Assembly (NCBI GenBank): GCA_963556195.1
Contig: OY744522.1
Location: 34,720,443-34,784,442 of the forward strand
Length of the DNA stretch: 64,000 nt
Direction of reading: 5' to 3'
From: Sepiola atlantica
Lineage: Eukaryota > Mollusca > Cephalopoda > Sepiida > Sepiolidae
The position numbers were made by a program, and so were the translations under genes. Below the pieces are notes generated by a model that did no database searches, was not told where the DNA came from, and was given only the letters and a program-made list of their open reading frames with translations. This document shows, one piece after another, positions 34,931 through 46,800 of the stretch. Position 1 is the stretch's first letter. Every line of letters begins with the position of its first letter.

Positions 34931-35080
34931 GCTGAAATCTCTTGCTTTGGGGAAGGCCCCGTCGTAGAAGTGACTCAACTTATAGTTGACTGGGGAGCCA
35001 TCCCAGTCCTTATTGATTCCAACCGTGAAGTCACTTTATTAAATAAGTCACCCATTGTGGCTTATTTCTCAGCTCAAATG
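34931..35080 (+). CDS. HYDIN: HYDIN internal exon 5, third ASH module
   Basis: A 150-nt exon (50 codons), phase 0 on both sides, with acceptor CTATCTTTTCAG and donor GTAAGC. It encodes AEISCFGEGPVVEVTQLIVD, then WGAIPVLIDSNREVTLLNKS and PIVAYFSAQM. The CFGEGP end of one module passes into DWGAIPVLxxxxREVTLLNxSPIxAxF, the opening of the third ASH module. This combination is highly characteristic of HYDIN among ASH proteins. A 5'-truncated LINE begins about 380 bp downstream in the following intron. Confidence 0.9.
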
Positions 35081-35459
35081 GTAAGCAGCCAACATTTTAT
35101 TTCATCTATCTATAAGCAAATAAATCTAATATAGTGATATAGTATGTTTGTAATGAACGGATATTATTTAAATTTACAGATAGCTCGATATAAAATACTT
35201 TTATGGGTTTCATATTTACCTAGTGTCATTGGACTAGCAACACAGATGATGATGGTTTGTTATCCAGTGTTTGTCATCCACAACTTATGCTAACAAGAAA
35301 AGAATTATTGCAAAAGAATGTGATAATCAAATTATGAACAAAATATGATAACCTGTGGTTGTAAAGATAACAATATTTTATTGAGAGAATTAGATGTTCT
35401 GGCTGTTTTGCATGCCTGTGTGCATGTTGTGTTGTGTTAGTATAAGAGTTTATGTAAAA

Positions 35460-36672
35460 CACTGTATGAAGCTAGGGCAGTAGCGCTTGATATATTCAAG
35501 GCCTTTGACAAGGTATGGCATAAAGAGCTTCTCCTGAAAATACGCTTATACGGTATTACTGAGCAATTACTTAATATAATTAGATCCTTCCTAACAAAAA
35601 GAAAGATCCAGGTTGTCCTCGATGGCCGTTCATCTAGGCAACATGACATAAATGCTGGTGTACCCCAGGGATCTATCCTTGGACCTTTATTGTTCCTGAT
35701 CTTCATAAACGATCTCCCTGATGACATAATCTGAGATTGGTTTATTTGCTGACGACACCACGCTTTACTCTCGTCATGTTGGCAAAACGGACGCGATCAT
35801 ATCCGAGGCAATGGCTGAATCCTTAGAAAATGACCTCCAGGCTGTAGTGGATTGGGGTCATAAATGGTTGGTAACTTTTAATGCCGCAAAGACTAAGCTC
35901 ATTTCCTTCAATAACTACAAGAAACCTCTCCAACCACCGAATGTCATGGCAAATAACACCCTACCTGAGAGTTCAACATTCAAACTTCTCGGCCTGACCT
36001 TCACAGGTAACATGAATTGGAACAAATACATTGAAGACATTGCCAAAGCTGCAGCAAAGAAGGTTGGCTCCCTCTACCGTGCTAGTAAACTTCTCACACC
36101 TGACATTATCCTGTATCTCTACAAAGCCACCATCCGCCCATGCATGGAGTATTGTTGTCACATCTGGGCTGGTGCATCATCTACTAGTCTCTCCCTCCTT
36201 GACAAGGTCCAAAAAAGAGTCGCCAACCTAATAGGTCCTTCACTGTCAACCAAGCTTCAGTCCCTGTCCCATCGGTGCAATATAGCATCCTTGTGCTTGT
36301 TTTACAAATACTTCAATGGATTATGCTCCGATGAACTGGCTACTCTGGTGCCCCCTTGACGTAAATTCACTAGACCAACTCAACAATCAGCTAAATCTCA
36401 TCCATACACAGTGGAGGTCCCCAGATGTTGGAGAGCCTTCTACTCCAATAGCTTCTTTCCTCGTGCTGCTGGCCTCTGGAACTCCCTCCTTGTCCCCTGT
36501 TTCCCGATAGTACTGACATGCAGAGGTTTAAAACTAATGTAAACAGACATCTCGCTGCACAGCTCCCAACTTAGGATGACACCGTAAACCTACTCCCTAA
36601 TTCTCAGTAGCCCCTTACATTTACAGTGGCGTCCTGCCTTGTTTGGGGTGAAATATCATAAAAAAAAGAAAA
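35460..36672 (+). mobile_element. 5'-truncated LINE, same subfamily as 3968-6240
   Basis: It begins in RT motif A (AVALDIFKAFDKVWHKELL), then has NAGVPQGSILGPLLFLIFIN (motif B), a frameshift near 35730, and LLTTPRFTLV-type frame loss. ADDTTLYSRHVGKTDAI (motif C) follows, then a 182-codon frame from 35811. The tail runs through YKYFNGLCSDELATLVPP to CTTGTTTGGGGTGAAATATC and an A-rich end at about 36660-36690. Its sequence is very close to the minus-strand copy, implying fairly recent spread. Confidence 0.87.
35811..36359 (+). pseudogene. LINE RT C-terminal part, 182 codons
   Basis: The frame reads MAESLENDLQAVVDWGHKWL, then TFKLLGLTFTGNMNWNKYIE and TIRPCMEYCCHIWAGASSTS, ending DELATLVPP. It lacks the catalytic motifs, which lie upstream across a frameshift. 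The next 1.1 kb of intron (36700-37832) holds no feature I can name. Confidence 0.82.
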
Positions 36673-37832
36673 AAAAAAAGAAAGTAAGTTCAATAATCAA
36701 TGTGTGTGTATGTCTCATATGGTTCTTTCATATAAGTGTAATAATTTGTCAAATAGAAAGATATATGTATGTGTTATCAGCAATAGTAATAGTTTGTAGT
36801 GCTGCTAACTTTGTTGTTGGTGGTTGCTGTAGGCAAGTAGTTACTGCTGGTTGTTGTTGTGCATAGTTGATCTTATCTAAACGATGTTGATGATTGTTGA
36901 TGGTGTTAGAATGATGACACATGGTCGTAATATCTCGAATATTTGCTATGGCTGAGATCAATGCTGAGCATATTTCATTGACGGGGAAAACACGATTTAC
37001 TTCAGTGTGGAGACTCGCTACCTCATGGGCTTGTTGGTGGTAATTTGTCTTGGCTTTTTATATATGTACACATGGAAGGTTTTTGTGTTTATAAATAGAA
37101 TTTTTAAAATCTGCAGACTTTATTATGTGGAGAGAGACCATAATCTTGTAAATGCTTAGAGCCTTTATAGATTTGTGACCAAACGATCCAACTCGTTTTT
37201 CAATGCCCAAATCGAAATGCTTGTTCATCTTTTCTCCTTCTTTCAGTTCCACGTTGCAAGCGGCTCCGACTGATAACTCTATAGTTTTTTCACAGATCTT
37301 TTTTTTCTTCTTATCTATTATCATCCGTGTAGTGAAGAATTGCCATCGAGAAAGTTCAAACGAGTTAGAGTGGCTTTTGTGTCTGGTGTCAAATGTAAAA
37401 TGAAATAGAATCTTTCTTATCTACAAAACACGCGACATACGACAGCAACATTTTTTGTTAAACAAACATCAAAAGTAATCTGACTTTCATTTTTAAGGGA
37501 ATCCACCATAGTTTGTCCCCTGTGAATTGGTGTTCTGAATTTTCAGTATTGGACAGTAATTTGTCTACTCCTGCGGACTGGTATTTCTAGAGTTTCATTG
37601 TTAAACAAGATTTTCTTCTCCACAGATTGGTGTTTCGGCTTTTTTCTTTCTACTTGCAGTTCCCCATGGACCAGTGGGGGAGAGACTTGCATGTATTAAG
37701 GGGTCCATTTTGTATTTAAGAGTTACAGAGAATCTTTTCTGCTTCATCGTTCTGGACTAGTTATGGCTTAAAAAATGATTTCTAATTCTTTCCTATTTCA
37801 TTTTAGCAAACTATTTACATTTTTCTTTACAG

Positions 37833-37936
37833 AGCCAACCTTGTTCTGTATTCCGAGTTTTTCCAAAAAAAGACAGTATTCCCCCAGAAGGAAAATTAAG
37901 TTTGTTGATCACTGCAAATTTGAATGATTCAATTAG
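37833..37936 (+). CDS. HYDIN: HYDIN internal exon 6
   Basis: A 104-nt exon with acceptor TTTCTTTACAG and donor GTATGT. It begins on a codon boundary, reads SQPCSVFRVFPKKDSIPPEG and continues KLSLLITANLNDSI, and ends with two bases of arginine. The IPPxGKLSLxITANLNDxxRF pattern is the later half of the third ASH module. The donor is followed at once by a TA run and, 23 bp from the exon end, by a perfect 50-bp inverted repeat (37960-38140). The next exon is 14.2 kb away across the satellite block. Confidence 0.87.
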
Positions 37937-37959
37937 GTATGTATATATATATATATATC

Positions 37960-38140
37960 TAGAGATAGAAGAAAAAAGAGTGATAAATATGCGACGATTG
38001 TCCAAATTTATTTCAAATTTCAATTGTTCAATGCAAGGTTGTCAGTAATAAACTAGTGTTTATTTTTCTTTCCTTAAGCCAAGGCTTTTCAAATTTGGAC
38101 AATCGTCGCATATTTATCACTCTTTTTTCTTCTATCTCTA
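37960..38140. mobile_element. Perfect 50-bp inverted repeat (foldback MITE?)
   Basis: The 50 bases at 37960-38009 are the exact reverse complement of 38091-38140, with an 81-nt spacer. The end reads TAGAGATAGAAGAAAAAAGA, so TA flanks are possible. It starts 23 bp after the HYDIN exon that ends at 37936 and would form a strong RNA hairpin in the intron. Confidence 0.9.
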
Positions 38141-38237
38141 CTATTGCTCTATCTCGTATATTGAGCTAATCCTTTTCACAATAGGTTCCATCTACTAAAA
38201 GTTTTCACTTTGGTTTATTTTGATCCTACTATATATA

Positions 38238-38667
38238 TCTATATATAAATGTGGTGACTCTGTCTATCTGTTTTCTGTCTCTCAATCCACAAATGCAATT
38301 AAAAACAAAACCGTATACTTTAATCCTTTTGTTCATAATTAAAACAAATGAATTATTTTGTGACCCTTCCAAATTTGAAAGGAATTTAAATTGTTGAATA
38401 GAAAGTCATTTAAATTGACTTTAAAATTCTTAGCAAATCTTCACGTATTAAAATATTGAAAGTTTGGGAAGTTATTTAGTTCTCCTCTTCCATCTAACCT
38501 TAAGTTCCCCCTATTTAAAAAAGAAATTTAATTACGAAATTAAATCCATCATATGTGAGGTATTCCAACGGTGCTATACTATATTTGAACCTTATTTTAA
38601 AGAATTAGGAGTGGGAGGGGGGGGGGGATAAAAAATCTCTCAGGCAACGCCGGGTAAGGATAGATAG
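38238..38667 (+). mobile_element. Helitron-like non-autonomous element
   Basis: The candidate 5' end TCTATATATAAATGTGGTGA follows A. The 3' region has CAGGCAACGCCGGGTAAGGA, of the type typical of animal Helitron ends, and then ATAG next to T. A G run lies at 38617-38627. There is no coding content. It lies just upstream of the 30-bp satellite. Confidence 0.5.
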
Positions 38668-38800
38668 TACATAATATAAATTTACAAATAGATTTAAAAA
38701 AAAAATGCAATTAATATTCTTGACCTAATCAGATGAGATTTTAGAATAATTAATGTTAAATGTAAAGATTCTAACAAATCAAGTTAAAAAGTTTGACTGG

Positions 38801-40594
38801 CTTAATTATTTATAGACAAGGAGATCAAAAAGTAATTAATTATAGACAAGGAGCTCAAAAAGTAATTAATTATAGACAAGGAGCTCAAAAAGTAATTAAT
38901 TATAGACAAGGAGATCAAAAAAGTAATTAATTATAGACAAGGAGCTCAAAAAGTAATCAATTATAGACAAGAAGCTAAAAAAGTAATTAATTATAGACAA
39001 GGAGCTCAAAAAGTAATTAATTATAGACAAGGAGATCAAAAAGTAATTATTTATAGACAAGGAGCTCAAAAAGTAATTAATTATAGACAAGGAGCTCAAA
39101 AAGTAATTAATTATAGACAATGAGCTCAAAAAGTAATTAATTATAGACAAGGAGTTCAAAAAGTAATTAATTATAGACAAGGAGATCAAAAAGTAATTAA
39201 TTATAGACAAGGAGCTCAAAAAGTAATTAATTATAGACAAGGAGATCAAAAAAGTAATTAATTATAGACAAGGAGCTCAAAAAGTAATTAATTATAGACA
39301 GAGAGCTCAAAAAGTAATTAATTATAGACAAGGAGCTCAAAAAGTAATTAATTATTGACAAGAAGATCAAAAAGTAATTAATTATAGACAAGGAGCTCAA
39401 AAAGTAATTAATTATTGACAAGAAGATCAAAAAGTAATTAATTATAGACAAGGAGCTCAAAAAGTAATTAATTATTGACAAGAAGATCAAAAAGTAATTA
39501 ATTATAGACAAGGATCTCAAAAAGTAATTAATTATAGACAAGAAGCTCAAAAAGTAACTAATTATAGACAAGGAGCTCAAAAAGTAATTAATTATAGACA
39601 AGGAGCTCAAAAAGTAATTAATTATAGACAAGGAGATCAAAAAATTAATTAATTATAGACAAGGAGCTCAAAAAGTAATTAATTATAGACAAGGAGCTCA
39701 AAAAGTAATTAATTATAGACAAGGAGCTCAAAAAGTAATTAATTATAGACAAAGAGATCAAAATATAATTAATTATAGACAAGGAGATCAAAAAAGTAAT
39801 TAATTATAGACAAGGAGCTCAAAAAGTAATCAATTATAGACAAGGAGCTCAAAAAGTAATTAATTATAGACAAGGAGCTCAAAAAGTAATTAATTATAGA
39901 CAAGGAGATCAAAAAAGTAATTAATTATAGACAAGGAGCTCAAAAAGTAATCAATTATAGACAAGAAGCTAAAAAAGTAATTAATTATAGACAAGGAGCT
40001 CAAAAAGTAATTAATTATAGACAAGGAGATCAAAAAGTAATTATTTATAGACAAGGAGCTCAAAAAGTAATTAATTATAGACAAGGAGCTCAAAAAGTAA
40101 TTAATTATAGACAATGAGCTCAAAAAGTAATTAATTATAGACAAGGAGTTACAAAAGTAATTAATTATAGACAAGGAGCTCAAAAAGTAATTAATTATAG
40201 ACAAAGAGATCAAAATATAATTAATTATAGACAAGGAGATCAAAAAAGTAATTAATTATAGACAAGGAGCTCAAAAAGTAATCAATTATAGACAAGGAGC
40301 TCAAAAAGTAATTAATTATAGACAAGGAGCTCAAAAAGTAATTAATTATAGACAAGGATAATAAAAAAGTAATTTAATATAGACAAGGAGCTCAAAAAGT
40401 AATTAATTATAGACAGGGAGCTCAAAAAGTAATTAATTATAGACAAGGAGCTCAAAAAGTAATTAATTATAGACAAGGAGATCAAAAAGTAATTAATTAT
40501 AGACAAGAAGATCAAAAAGTAATTAATTATAGACAAAGAGATCAAAAAGTAATTAAATATAGACAAGGAGCTCAAAAAGTAATTAATTATAGAT
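38801..40594. repeat. 30-bp AT-rich satellite, about 60 copies
   Basis: A strict 30-bp period with core AAGTAATTAATTATAGACAA and a GGAGCTC/GGAGATC variable segment. Because 30 is a multiple of three, minus-strand frames stay open and give SLSIINYFLS-type repeats; these are not genes. A block at about 38910-39200 recurs at about 39904-40200 with the same variants, a 994-bp internal duplication. Confidence 0.97.
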
Positions 40595-40809
40595 AATAGT
40601 CGCAAACATTTAGATCTGGGCCAAATATCCTTAGGAACAAACAAGGGAAGATTCTCCTTTATGAAATCTTGGATTTTCTTTGATCCATGCGCTGGTGCTG
40701 AGTCTTGGATGAGCATGACTTTCGTAGGGTCGTAGTTTCTATGGATCCAAGGCAATAAAACATTATTAAGTATCTTCAAATACTCCGCTGTGTTGATTTT
40801 AAGACCCAC
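40595..40809 (-). pseudogene. mariner/Tc1-type transposase fragment between two satellites
   Basis: The minus strand reads GLKINTAEYLKILNNVLLPW, then RNYDPTKVMLIQDSAPAHGS and KKIQDFIKENLPLFVPKDIW. The IQDSAPAH block is the second catalytic Asp region of mariner-family DDE transposases, and the FVPKDIWP block follows it as in intact ones. Only about 70 codons survive. The upstream part is replaced directly by the GC-rich satellite, the downstream part by the 30-bp satellite. Confidence 0.85.
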
Positions 40810-43800
40810 TTCTGCAGTATAGGACTACAGGGCTTCTGCAGTATAGCAACCGGGGGTGCTTCTGCGGTATACCAACCGGGGGGGGGGGATGCTTCTGCAG
40901 TATAGGATCACGAGGCTTCTGCGGTATAGCAACTGGGGGTGCTTCTGCGGTATAGCAACGTGGGGTGCTTCTGCAGTATGGGACCATGAGGCTTCTGCGG
41001 TATAGCAACCAGAGGCTGCTTCTGCGGTATAGGAATGGGGATGCTTATGCGGTATAGCAACCAGGGGGTGCTTCTGCTGTAAAGGACCACAAGGCTTCTG
41101 CGGCATAGCAACCAGGGGGTGCTTCTGCGGTATAGCAACGGGAGGGGGGGTGCTTCTGCGGTATAGCAACCAGTGGGTGATTCTGCAATATAGGACCACG
41201 AGGCTTCTGCAGTATAGCAGCTGGGGGGGTGCTTCTGCAGTATAGGAACCTAAGGATTCTGCGGTATGGCACCAGGGGGTACTTCTGCGGTATTGCACCC
41301 GCCGGGGTGCTTCTGCGGTATAGGACCACAAGGCTTCTGCGGTATAGCACCGGGGGGGGGGGGGGCTTCTGCGGTATAGGAACCTGAGGCTTCTGCAGTA
41401 TGGTACCCAGGGGCGCTTCTGCGGTATAGCATCCGAGGTGATTTCTGCGGTATAGGACAACAAGGCTTCTGCGGTATGGCAACCTGATGCTTCTGCGGTA
41501 TAGGACCACGAGGCTTCTGCAGTATAGGGACCTGAGGCTTCTGCGGTATAGGAACCTGAGGCTTCTGCGGTATAGGAACCTGAGGCTTCTGCAGTATAGC
41601 AACCTGAGGCTTCTGCGGTATAGCAACCGGGGGTGCTTCTGCTGTATAGGACTACGAGGCTTCTGCAGTATAGCAACCGGGGGTGCTTCTGCTGTATAGC
41701 AACCGGGGGTGCTTCTGTGGTATAGGATCACTGAGGGGCTTCTGCGGTATAGGACCATGAGGCTTCTGCGGTTTAGCAACCGGGGGGTTCTTAAGTGCTA
41801 TAGCAACTAGAATGTGATTCTGCAATATAAGACCACGAGGCTTCTGCGGTATAGTAACTGGGAGTGCTACTGCGGTATAGCAACAAGGGGTTCTTCTGCG
41901 GTATAGCAACCATGGGGCTTCTGCGGTATAGCAACCAGGGGCTGCTTCTGCGGTATAGGACCGGGGATGATTCTGCGGTATAGCAACATAGGGTGCTTCT
42001 GATATAAAGGACCACAAGGCTTCTGCTGTATAGAAACTGGGGTGGTGCTTCTGCGGTATAGCCACCGGGGCGGTGCTTCTGCGGTATAACAACCGGGGGG
42101 ATGCTTCTGCGGTATAGCAACCTGAGGGTGATTCTGCAATATATGGCCACAGGGCTTCTGCAGTATAGCAGCCGTGGGGTGCTTCTGCGGTATAGGAACC
42201 TGAGGCTTCTGCGGTATGGTACAAAGGGGGGGGGGAGCTTCTGCGGTATAGGGACCTGAGGCTTCTGCGGTATGGCACCAGGGGGGTGCTTCTGCGGTAC
42301 ATGGCACCTGAGGCTTCTGCGGTATAGCAACCTGAGGCTTCTGCGGTATAGCACCCGGGGTCGGGGGGGGGGGCTTCTGCGGTATAGCAACCTGAGGCTT
42401 CTGCGGTATAGCAACCTGAGGCTTCTACGGTATGGTACACGGGAGGGGGGGTTTCTGCAGTATAGGAACCGGGGGGGTTGTTCTTCTGCTGTATAGGACC
42501 ACGAGGCTTCTGCAGTATAGCAACCGGAGGGGCGGGGTGCTTCTGCGGTATTGGACTGAGAGGTGCATCTGCAGTATAAGGCCACGAGGCTTCTGCAGTA
42601 TAGCAACCGGGAGTGCTAATGCAGTATAAGACAACAAGGGTTCTGCGGTATAGCAACCGGAAGTGCTAATGCGGTATAGGACCACGAGGCTTCTGCGGTA
42701 TAGTAACCGAAAGTCCTTCTGCAGTATAGCAACCGGGGGGTGGGGGTGCTTCTGCAGTATAGGACTACAAGGCTTCTGCAGTATTTCAACTGGAGGGGGT
42801 GCTTCTGCGGTATAGGATCTCGAGGCTTCTGCGGTATAGCAATGTGGGGTGCTTCTGCGGTATAGCAACGTGGGGTGCTTCTGCGGTATAGGATCATGAG
42901 GCTTCTGCAGTATAGCAACCAGGGGCTGCTTCTGTGGTATATGAATGAGGATATTTATGCGGTATAGCAACCAGGGGGTGCTTCTGCTGTAAAGGACCAC
43001 AAGGGTTCTGCGGTATAGCAACCGGGATGTGCTTCTGCGGTATAGCAACCGGAAGGTGATTCTGCAATATAGGACCACAGGGCTTCTGCAGTATAGCAGC
43101 CGGGGGGAGTTTCTGCGGTATAGGGACCTGAGGCTTCTGCGGTACATGGCACCTGAGGCTTCTGCGGTATAGCAACCTGAGGCTTCTGCGGTATAGCACC
43201 CGGGGTCGGGGGAGGGCTTCTTCGGTATAGGGACCTGAGGCTTATGCGGTATGGCACCAGTGGGGTGCTTCTGCAGTACAGGAACCTGAGGCTTCTGCGG
43301 TATAGCAACCTGAGGCTTCTGCGGTATAGCACCTGGGGTCGGGGGGGGGGGCTTCTGCGGTATTGGAACCTGAGGCTTCTGCGGTATTGGAACCTGAGGC
43401 TTCTGCGGTATAGCAACCTGAGGCTTCTGCGGTATAGCAACCTGAGGCTTCTGCGGTATAGCACCCGGGGGCGGGGGGGGGGGGGGCTTCTGCAGTATAG
43501 CAACCTGAGGCTTGTGCGGTATAGGAACCTGAGGCTTCTGCGGTATGGTACACGGGAGGGGGTGTTTCTGCGGTATAGGACCACGAGGCTTCTGCAGTAT
43601 AGGAACCGGAGCGGGGGGGGGGTTGTGCTTCTGCTGTATAGGACCACGAAGCTTCTGCAGTATAGCAACCGGGGGGGGGGGTGCTTCTGCGGTATTGGAA
43701 CGGTGGTGCTTCTGCAGTATAGGGCCACAAATCTTCTGCAGTATAGCAACTGGGAGTGCTAATGCGGTATAGTGCCACAAGGCTTCTGCGGTATAAAAAC

Positions 43801-46800
43801 CGGGGGGGGGGGTGCTTCTCCGGTATTGGACTGGGGGGTGCTTCTGCAGTATCAGGCCACGAGGCTTCTGCAGTATAGCAACCGGGAGTGCTAATGCAGT
43901 ATAAGACAACAAGGTTTCTGCGATATAGCAACCGGAAGTGCTAATGCGGTATAGGACCACGAGGCTTCTGCGGTATAGTAACTGAAAGTGCTTCTGCGGT
44001 ATAGCAACCGGGGGGTGGGGGTGCTTCTGCAGTATAAGACTACGAGGCTTCTGCAGTATAGCAACCGGAGGGGGTTCTTCTGCGGTATAGCAACCGGAGG
44101 GGGTGCTTCTGCGGTATAGGATCACGAGGCTTCTGCGGTATAGCAATGTGGGGTGCTTATGCGGTATAGCAACCAGGGGGTTCTTCTGCTGTAAATGGAC
44201 CACAAGGCTTCTGCGGTATAGCAACCGGGGGGTGCTTCTGCGGTATAGCAACCGGAGGGGGGATGCTTCTGCGGTATAGCAACAAACGGGGTGATACTGC
44301 AATATAGGACCACGAGGCTTCTGCAGTATAGCAGCTGGGGGGTGCTTCTGCGGTATAGGAACCTGAGGCCTCTGCGGTATGGCACCAGGGGGTGCTTCTG
44401 CGGTATTGCACCCGCCGGGGGTGCTTCTGCGGTATAGGACCGCAAGGCTTCTGCGGTATAGCAACCTGAGACTTCTGCGGTATAGCACTCAGGGGAGGGG
44501 GCTTCTGCGGTATAGAACCACAAGGCTTCTGCGGTATAGCACCCGGGGGGGGGGGGGCTTCTGCGGTATAGGACCAGGAGGCTTCTGCGGTATTAAGAAC
44601 CTGAGGCTTCTGCGGTATGGTACCCAGGGGCGCTTCTGCGGTATAGCATCCGAGGTGGTTTCTGCGGTATAGGACCATGAGGCTTCTGCGGTATGTCAAC
44701 CAGAGGCTTCTGCGATATAGCATCTGAGCGGGATCCTTCTGCAGTATAGGGACCTGAGGCTTCTGCTGTATGGCACCAGGGGGGTGCTTCTGCGGTACAT
44801 GGCACCTGAGGTTTCTGCGGTATAGCAACCTGAGGCTTCTGAGGTATAGCAACCTGAGGCTTCTGCGGTATAGCACCCGGGGTCGGGGGTGGGGCTTCTG
44901 CGGTATTGGGACCTGAGGCTTATGCAGTATGACACCAGTGGGGTTCTTCTGCGGTATAGCAACCTGAGGCTTCTGCGGTATAGCAACCTGAGGCTTCTGC
45001 GGTATAGGAACCTGAGGCTTCTGCGGTATGGTACACGGGAGGGGGGTTTCTGCGGTATAGGACCACGAGGCTTCTGCAGTATAGGAACCGGGGGGAGTGG
45101 GTTGTGCTTCTGCTGTATAGAACCACGAGGCTTCTGCAGTATAGCAACCGGGGGGGGGATGCTTCTGCGGTATTGGACCAGTGGTGCTTCTGCAGTATAG
45201 GGCCACAAATCTTCTGCAGTATAGTTACTGGGAGTGCTAATGCGATATAGGACCACAAGGCTTCTGCGGTATAGCAACCGGATGGGGTGCTTCTGCGGTA
45301 TAGTGCCACAAGGCTTCTGCATTATAAAAACCGGGGGAGGGGGGTGCCACTGCGGTATTGGACTGGGGGGTGCTTCTGCAGTATAAGGCCACGAGGCTTC
45401 TGCAGTATAGCAACCGGGAGTGCTAATGCAGTATAAGACAACAAGGTTTCTGCGGCATAGCAACCGGAAGTGCTAATGCAGTATTGCAACCGGGGGTGGG
45501 TGTGCTTCTGCAGTATAGGACTACGAGGCTTCTGAAGTATAGCAACCGGAAAGGGGTGCTTCTGCGGTATAGCAACCGGAGGGGGTGCTTCTGCGGTATA
45601 GGATCACGAGGCTTCTGCGGTATAGCAATGTGAGGTGCTTCTGCGGTATAGCAACGTGGGGTGCTTCTGCGGTATAGGATCATGAGGCTTCTGCAGTATA
45701 GCAACCAGGGGCTGCTTCTGTGGTATATGAATGGGAATGCTTTTGCGGTATAGCAACCAGGGGGTTCTTCTGCTGTAAAGGACCACAAGGCTTCTGCGAT
45801 ATAGCAACCGGGGGGTTCTTCTGCGGTATAGCAACCGGAGGGGGGGGATGCTTCTGCGGTATAGCAACAAACAGGGTGATTCTGCAATATAGGACCACGA
45901 GGCTTCTGCAGTATAGCAGCCGGGGTGGGGGGTGCTTCTGCGGTATAGGAACCTGAGGCTTCTGCGGTATGGCACCAGGGGGTGCTTCTGCGGTATTGAA
46001 CCACAAGGCTTCTGCGGTATAGCAACCTGAGACTTCTGCGGTATAGCACCCAGGGGAGGGGGCTTCTGCGGTATAGGATCCGAGGTGGTTTCTTCGGTAT
46101 AGGACCATGAGGCTTCTGCGGTATGGCAACCTGAGGCTTCTGCGGTATAACATCCGAGCGGGATCCTTCTGCGGCATAGGACCACGAGGCTTCTGCGGTA
46201 TAGGAACCTGAGGCTTCTGCGGTATAGGACCATGAGGCTTCTGCGCTATAGCAACCATGGGGTGCTACTGCGGTATAGGACCATGAGGCTTCTGCGGTAT
46301 AGCAACCGGGGGGTGATTCTGCAATATCAGACCACAAGGCTTCTGCGTTATAGTAACTGGGGGTGCTTCTGCGGTATAGCAACGTGGTGTGCTTCTGCGG
46401 TATAGCAACCATGGGGTGCTTCTGCGGTATAGGACCAGAGATGATTCTGCAGTATAGCAACATAGGGTGCTTCTGATATAAAGGACCACAAGGCTTCTGC
46501 GGTGTAGCAACCGGGGTGGTGCTTCTGCGGTATAGAAACCGGGAGGATGCTTCTGCGGTATAGCAACCGGAGGGTGATTCTGCGGTATTGGACAGGGGGG
46601 GGGTGCTTCTGCGGTATTGGACCGGGAGTGCGTCTGCAGTATAGGGCCATGAGGCTTCTGCAGTATAGCAACCGGGGGGGGTGCTTCTGCCGTATAGAAA
46701 CAGAAAGTGCTTCTTCGGTATAGCAACCGGGGGTTCTTCTGCGGTATAGCAACCAGGGGGTGCTTCTGCGGTATAAGATCACAAGGCGTCCGCGGTATAG

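Noticed and set aside
38896..40809. Minus-strand frames with SLSIINYFLS repeats
   Set aside because: They are translations of the 30-bp satellite. The last one is fused to the mariner scrap only by chance of phase.
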